Source of the DNA: Crenobacter cavernae
GTDB lineage: Bacteria > Pseudomonadota > Gammaproteobacteria > Burkholderiales > Chromobacteriaceae
Direction of reading: 5' to 3'
DNA length: 64,000 bases
NCBI RefSeq assembly: GCF_003355495.1
Contig: NZ_CP031337.1
Coordinates: 2,113,001-2,177,000 of the forward strand
Positions 62,675 through 64,000 of the stretch are shown piece after piece; within the stretch, counting starts at the first letter, position 1; every line of letters starts with the position of its first letter. The translations under genes and the position numbers were made by a program. The notes below the pieces were generated by a model that searched no databases, had not been told where the DNA came from, and saw nothing but the letters and a program-made list of their open reading frames with translations.

Positions 62675-63643
62675 ATGAGTGCAAACCTGCAAATCGCCGT
62701 CGTCGGCGCGACCAGCCAGCTGGGCGTCGCGCTGCTCGAGAAGTTGGCCGAGCTCTTGCCCCCGTCGGCGCGCGTGGCGGCGATCGACGCCGACGAACTC
62801 GACGGCGAAACGGTCGAATACGGCCATCGTGAACTCGACGTGCAAGCGGTGTCCGAGTTCGATTTCGGCCACGCCGGTGCGGCCTTCTTCGCCGAGAGCA
62901 ACGAAGCGTTCGCCGCGGCCCGCCAGGCCGCGCGCGACGCCGGCGTCCTCGTGTTCGAAGCCGGCGCGACCGCGTCGCTCGCCGGCCCGGTGCTTGACGA
63001 CGGTGCGATCGCGTTGCCGCAGGACATCGCCTTGCCGCTGGCGCGCGCGCTCGCCGCGCTGGGCTCGGCCAACCTCAAGGCCGTGACCGTTACCGCCTGC
63101 CTGTCGGCCAGCCGCTTCGGCAAACCGGCGATCGAGGAGCTCGCCGAGCAGACCACCGCGCTCTTCACCCAGCGCGAAGCCGAAACCGAACACTTTCCGA
63201 AACGCCAGGCGTTCAACCTGTTGCCCCTGATCGGCGCGGCGGGCGAGGGCGGCGACAGCGACGTCGAACGCGCGCTCGCCGTCGCGCTGCCGGCCTTGCT
63301 CGGCCAAGCTGCCTTGCCGGTGTTCGCCAGCGTGGTGCACGTGCCGATGTTCTTCGGCGTGGCGTGGGCGGTGAGCGTCGAATTCGACGGCGACGCGCCG
63401 CCTATTGCCGAGTTGAACGACGCCTTCCTCAAGGCCGGCCTGTGGCTGAACGCCGAGCCGGGCAAGGGCGAGACGACGGTCAGCCCGATGGACGTGGTCG
63501 GCACCGACCTGTTGGCCGTCGACCGCATCCGCATCCAGCGCAACCGTCTGATGTTCTGGCTGACCGCCGATGCGGCGCGCGTGACGGCGAAAAACTGGTG
63601 CGAACAGTTTGCAAAGGCGATGCAAACTGGGTATTTTGCCTGA
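62675..63643 (+). CDS. USG-1-like semialdehyde dehydrogenase homologue, probably non-catalytic
   Basis: A 322-residue paralogue of Asd (USG-1 group). It has an N-terminal Rossmann motif VVGATSQLGVALLEKL and a C-terminal dimerisation part with VHVPMFFGVAWAVSVEF. Where active enzymes have N-x-x-C, this one has ALPQDIALPLARALAAL without a Cys, so catalysis is unlikely. USG-1 proteins sit between asd and fimV or truA in many proteobacteria with no assigned role. It contains three repeat copies (62744, 63064, 63299) in three frames. Confidence 0.85.
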   Translation: MSANLQIAVVGATSQLGVALLEKLAELLPPSARVAAIDADELDGETVEYGHRELDVQAVSEFDFGHAGAAFFAESNEAFAAARQAARDAGVLVFEAGATASLAGPVLDDGAIALPQDIALPLARALAALGSANLKAVTVTACLSASRFGKPAIEELAEQTTALFTQREAETEHFPKRQAFNLLPLIGAAGEGGDSDVERALAVALPALLGQAALPVFASVVHVPMFFGVAWAVSVEFDGDAPPIAELNDAFLKAGLWLNAEPGKGETTVSPMDVVGTDLLAVDRIRIQRNRLMFWLTADAARVTAKNWCEQFAKAMQTGYFA

Positions 63644-63795
63644 CGCCGGATTGGCACGACTTTTCGCCGTCGCTCGGACAGAATCCGATTGGCGAAATCC
63701 GGGTGGGAAACTAAGATGGCGAGGCAGTTCACGGCGCATGCCGTGTGACTGCGCTTGCCATTAAAACATTTATAACAAATGCCGGAAGGTGGATC

Positions 63796-64000
63796 GTGAC
63801 TAGACAGGCACCCCTCAAACTCAGTGTGCTGCTCGTGGCAGCGTTGTTCTCCGCGAGCGCGTGGGCCGGGTTGGGAAAGATTAACGTCCGCTCGAACTTG
63901 GGAGAAACGCTCCGCGCGGACATTCCCGTGACGGGGCTCAGCGCGGCCGAGCTCGAGGCGCTGCGCGTCGGCCTGGCCGGTAACGATACCTTCCGCGACC
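63796..64000 (+). CDS. fimV: FimV/TspA-like protein (N-terminal part)
   Basis: The first 68 residues of a large protein cut by the window edge. A signal peptide (about 1-24, ending SAWA) is followed by GLGKINVRSNLGETLRADIP, the conserved N-terminal signature of FimV/TspA. FimV is a peptidoglycan-binding organiser of type IV pili and twitching motility. The start is GTG at 63796 with GGAAGG upstream. Its place after asd and the USG-1-like gene matches other proteobacteria. Confidence 0.88.
   Translation, partial: MTRQAPLKLSVLLVAALFSASAWAGLGKINVRSNLGETLRADIPVTGLSAAELEALRVGLAGNDTFRD

Overview
The window is GC-rich chromosomal housekeeping DNA of a betaproteobacterium, most likely a Neisseriales member of the Chromobacteriaceae type. 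The basis is gene order and content, not a database search: pepP-ubiH-FAD monooxygenase; leuC-entericidin-leuD-leuB-asd-USG-1-like-fimV; phaR divergent from a phasin; phaC-phaA; an MnmC/MnmH/SelD tRNA wobble set; and FliW, which implies flagella. I see no prophage, insertion sequence, CRISPR array or secretion locus.

Layout. 1-3.7 kb: end of pepP, two ubiquinone-type hydroxylases, dsbC. 3.7-7.3 kb: TonB-like protein, acyl-CoA-binding protein, a GDT1-type Mn exporter behind a yybP-ykoY riboswitch, mscL, a DMT exporter. 7.8-12.7 kb: tRNA-Asn, ygfZ, an H-NS-like protein, a large unknown protein, an M14 carboxypeptidase. 12.8-17.9 kb: phasin/phaR, rimO, a PAS-GGDEF-EAL protein. 18.1-23.5 kb (minus): nadE, lolA, rarA, an unknown, serS. 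23.5-28 kb: FemAB-like protein, tRNA-Ser, about 1 kb without a recognisable gene, a glycine-zipper protein, TauE exporter, thioesterase. 28.2-34 kb: mnmH-mnmC facing selD, then glnS. 34-43.3 kb: cysS, rpmE, a GT-C glycosyltransferase, acetoacetyl-CoA synthetase and HMG-CoA lyase, clpB behind a sigma-32-like promoter. 43.4-47.5 kb: queC-queD-queE with an unusual three-domain QueD, tag, fliW. 47.6-57.5 kb: small unknowns, trhP, argS, phaA/phaC, FAH hydrolase, hslR, MFS transporter. 57.7-64 kb: leucine operon, asd, start of fimV.

Many genes serve translation: four aminoacyl-tRNA synthetases, wobble-base modification (mnmC, mnmH with selD, queC/D/E, trhP), rimO and rpmE. A second theme is polyhydroxyalkanoate metabolism (phaR, phasin, phaC, phaA), with acetoacetyl-CoA and HMG-CoA enzymes feeding the same acyl-CoA pool.

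The most striking feature is not a gene. The 9-mer TTGGCCGAG occurs at 56 exact sites on the two strands (hand count), against roughly one expected by chance at this base composition. The extended form is about AASSTTGGCCGAGCC. Copies lie in genes in all six reading frames and both orientations, and 22 lie between genes. Five sites are inverted pairs just downstream of genes; one forms a rho-independent terminator and one is a perfect 28-bp palindrome. This is the architecture of the Neisseria DNA uptake sequence, but the motif lacks the CTG core shared by the described neisserial dialects. It is the best candidate here for an undescribed system.
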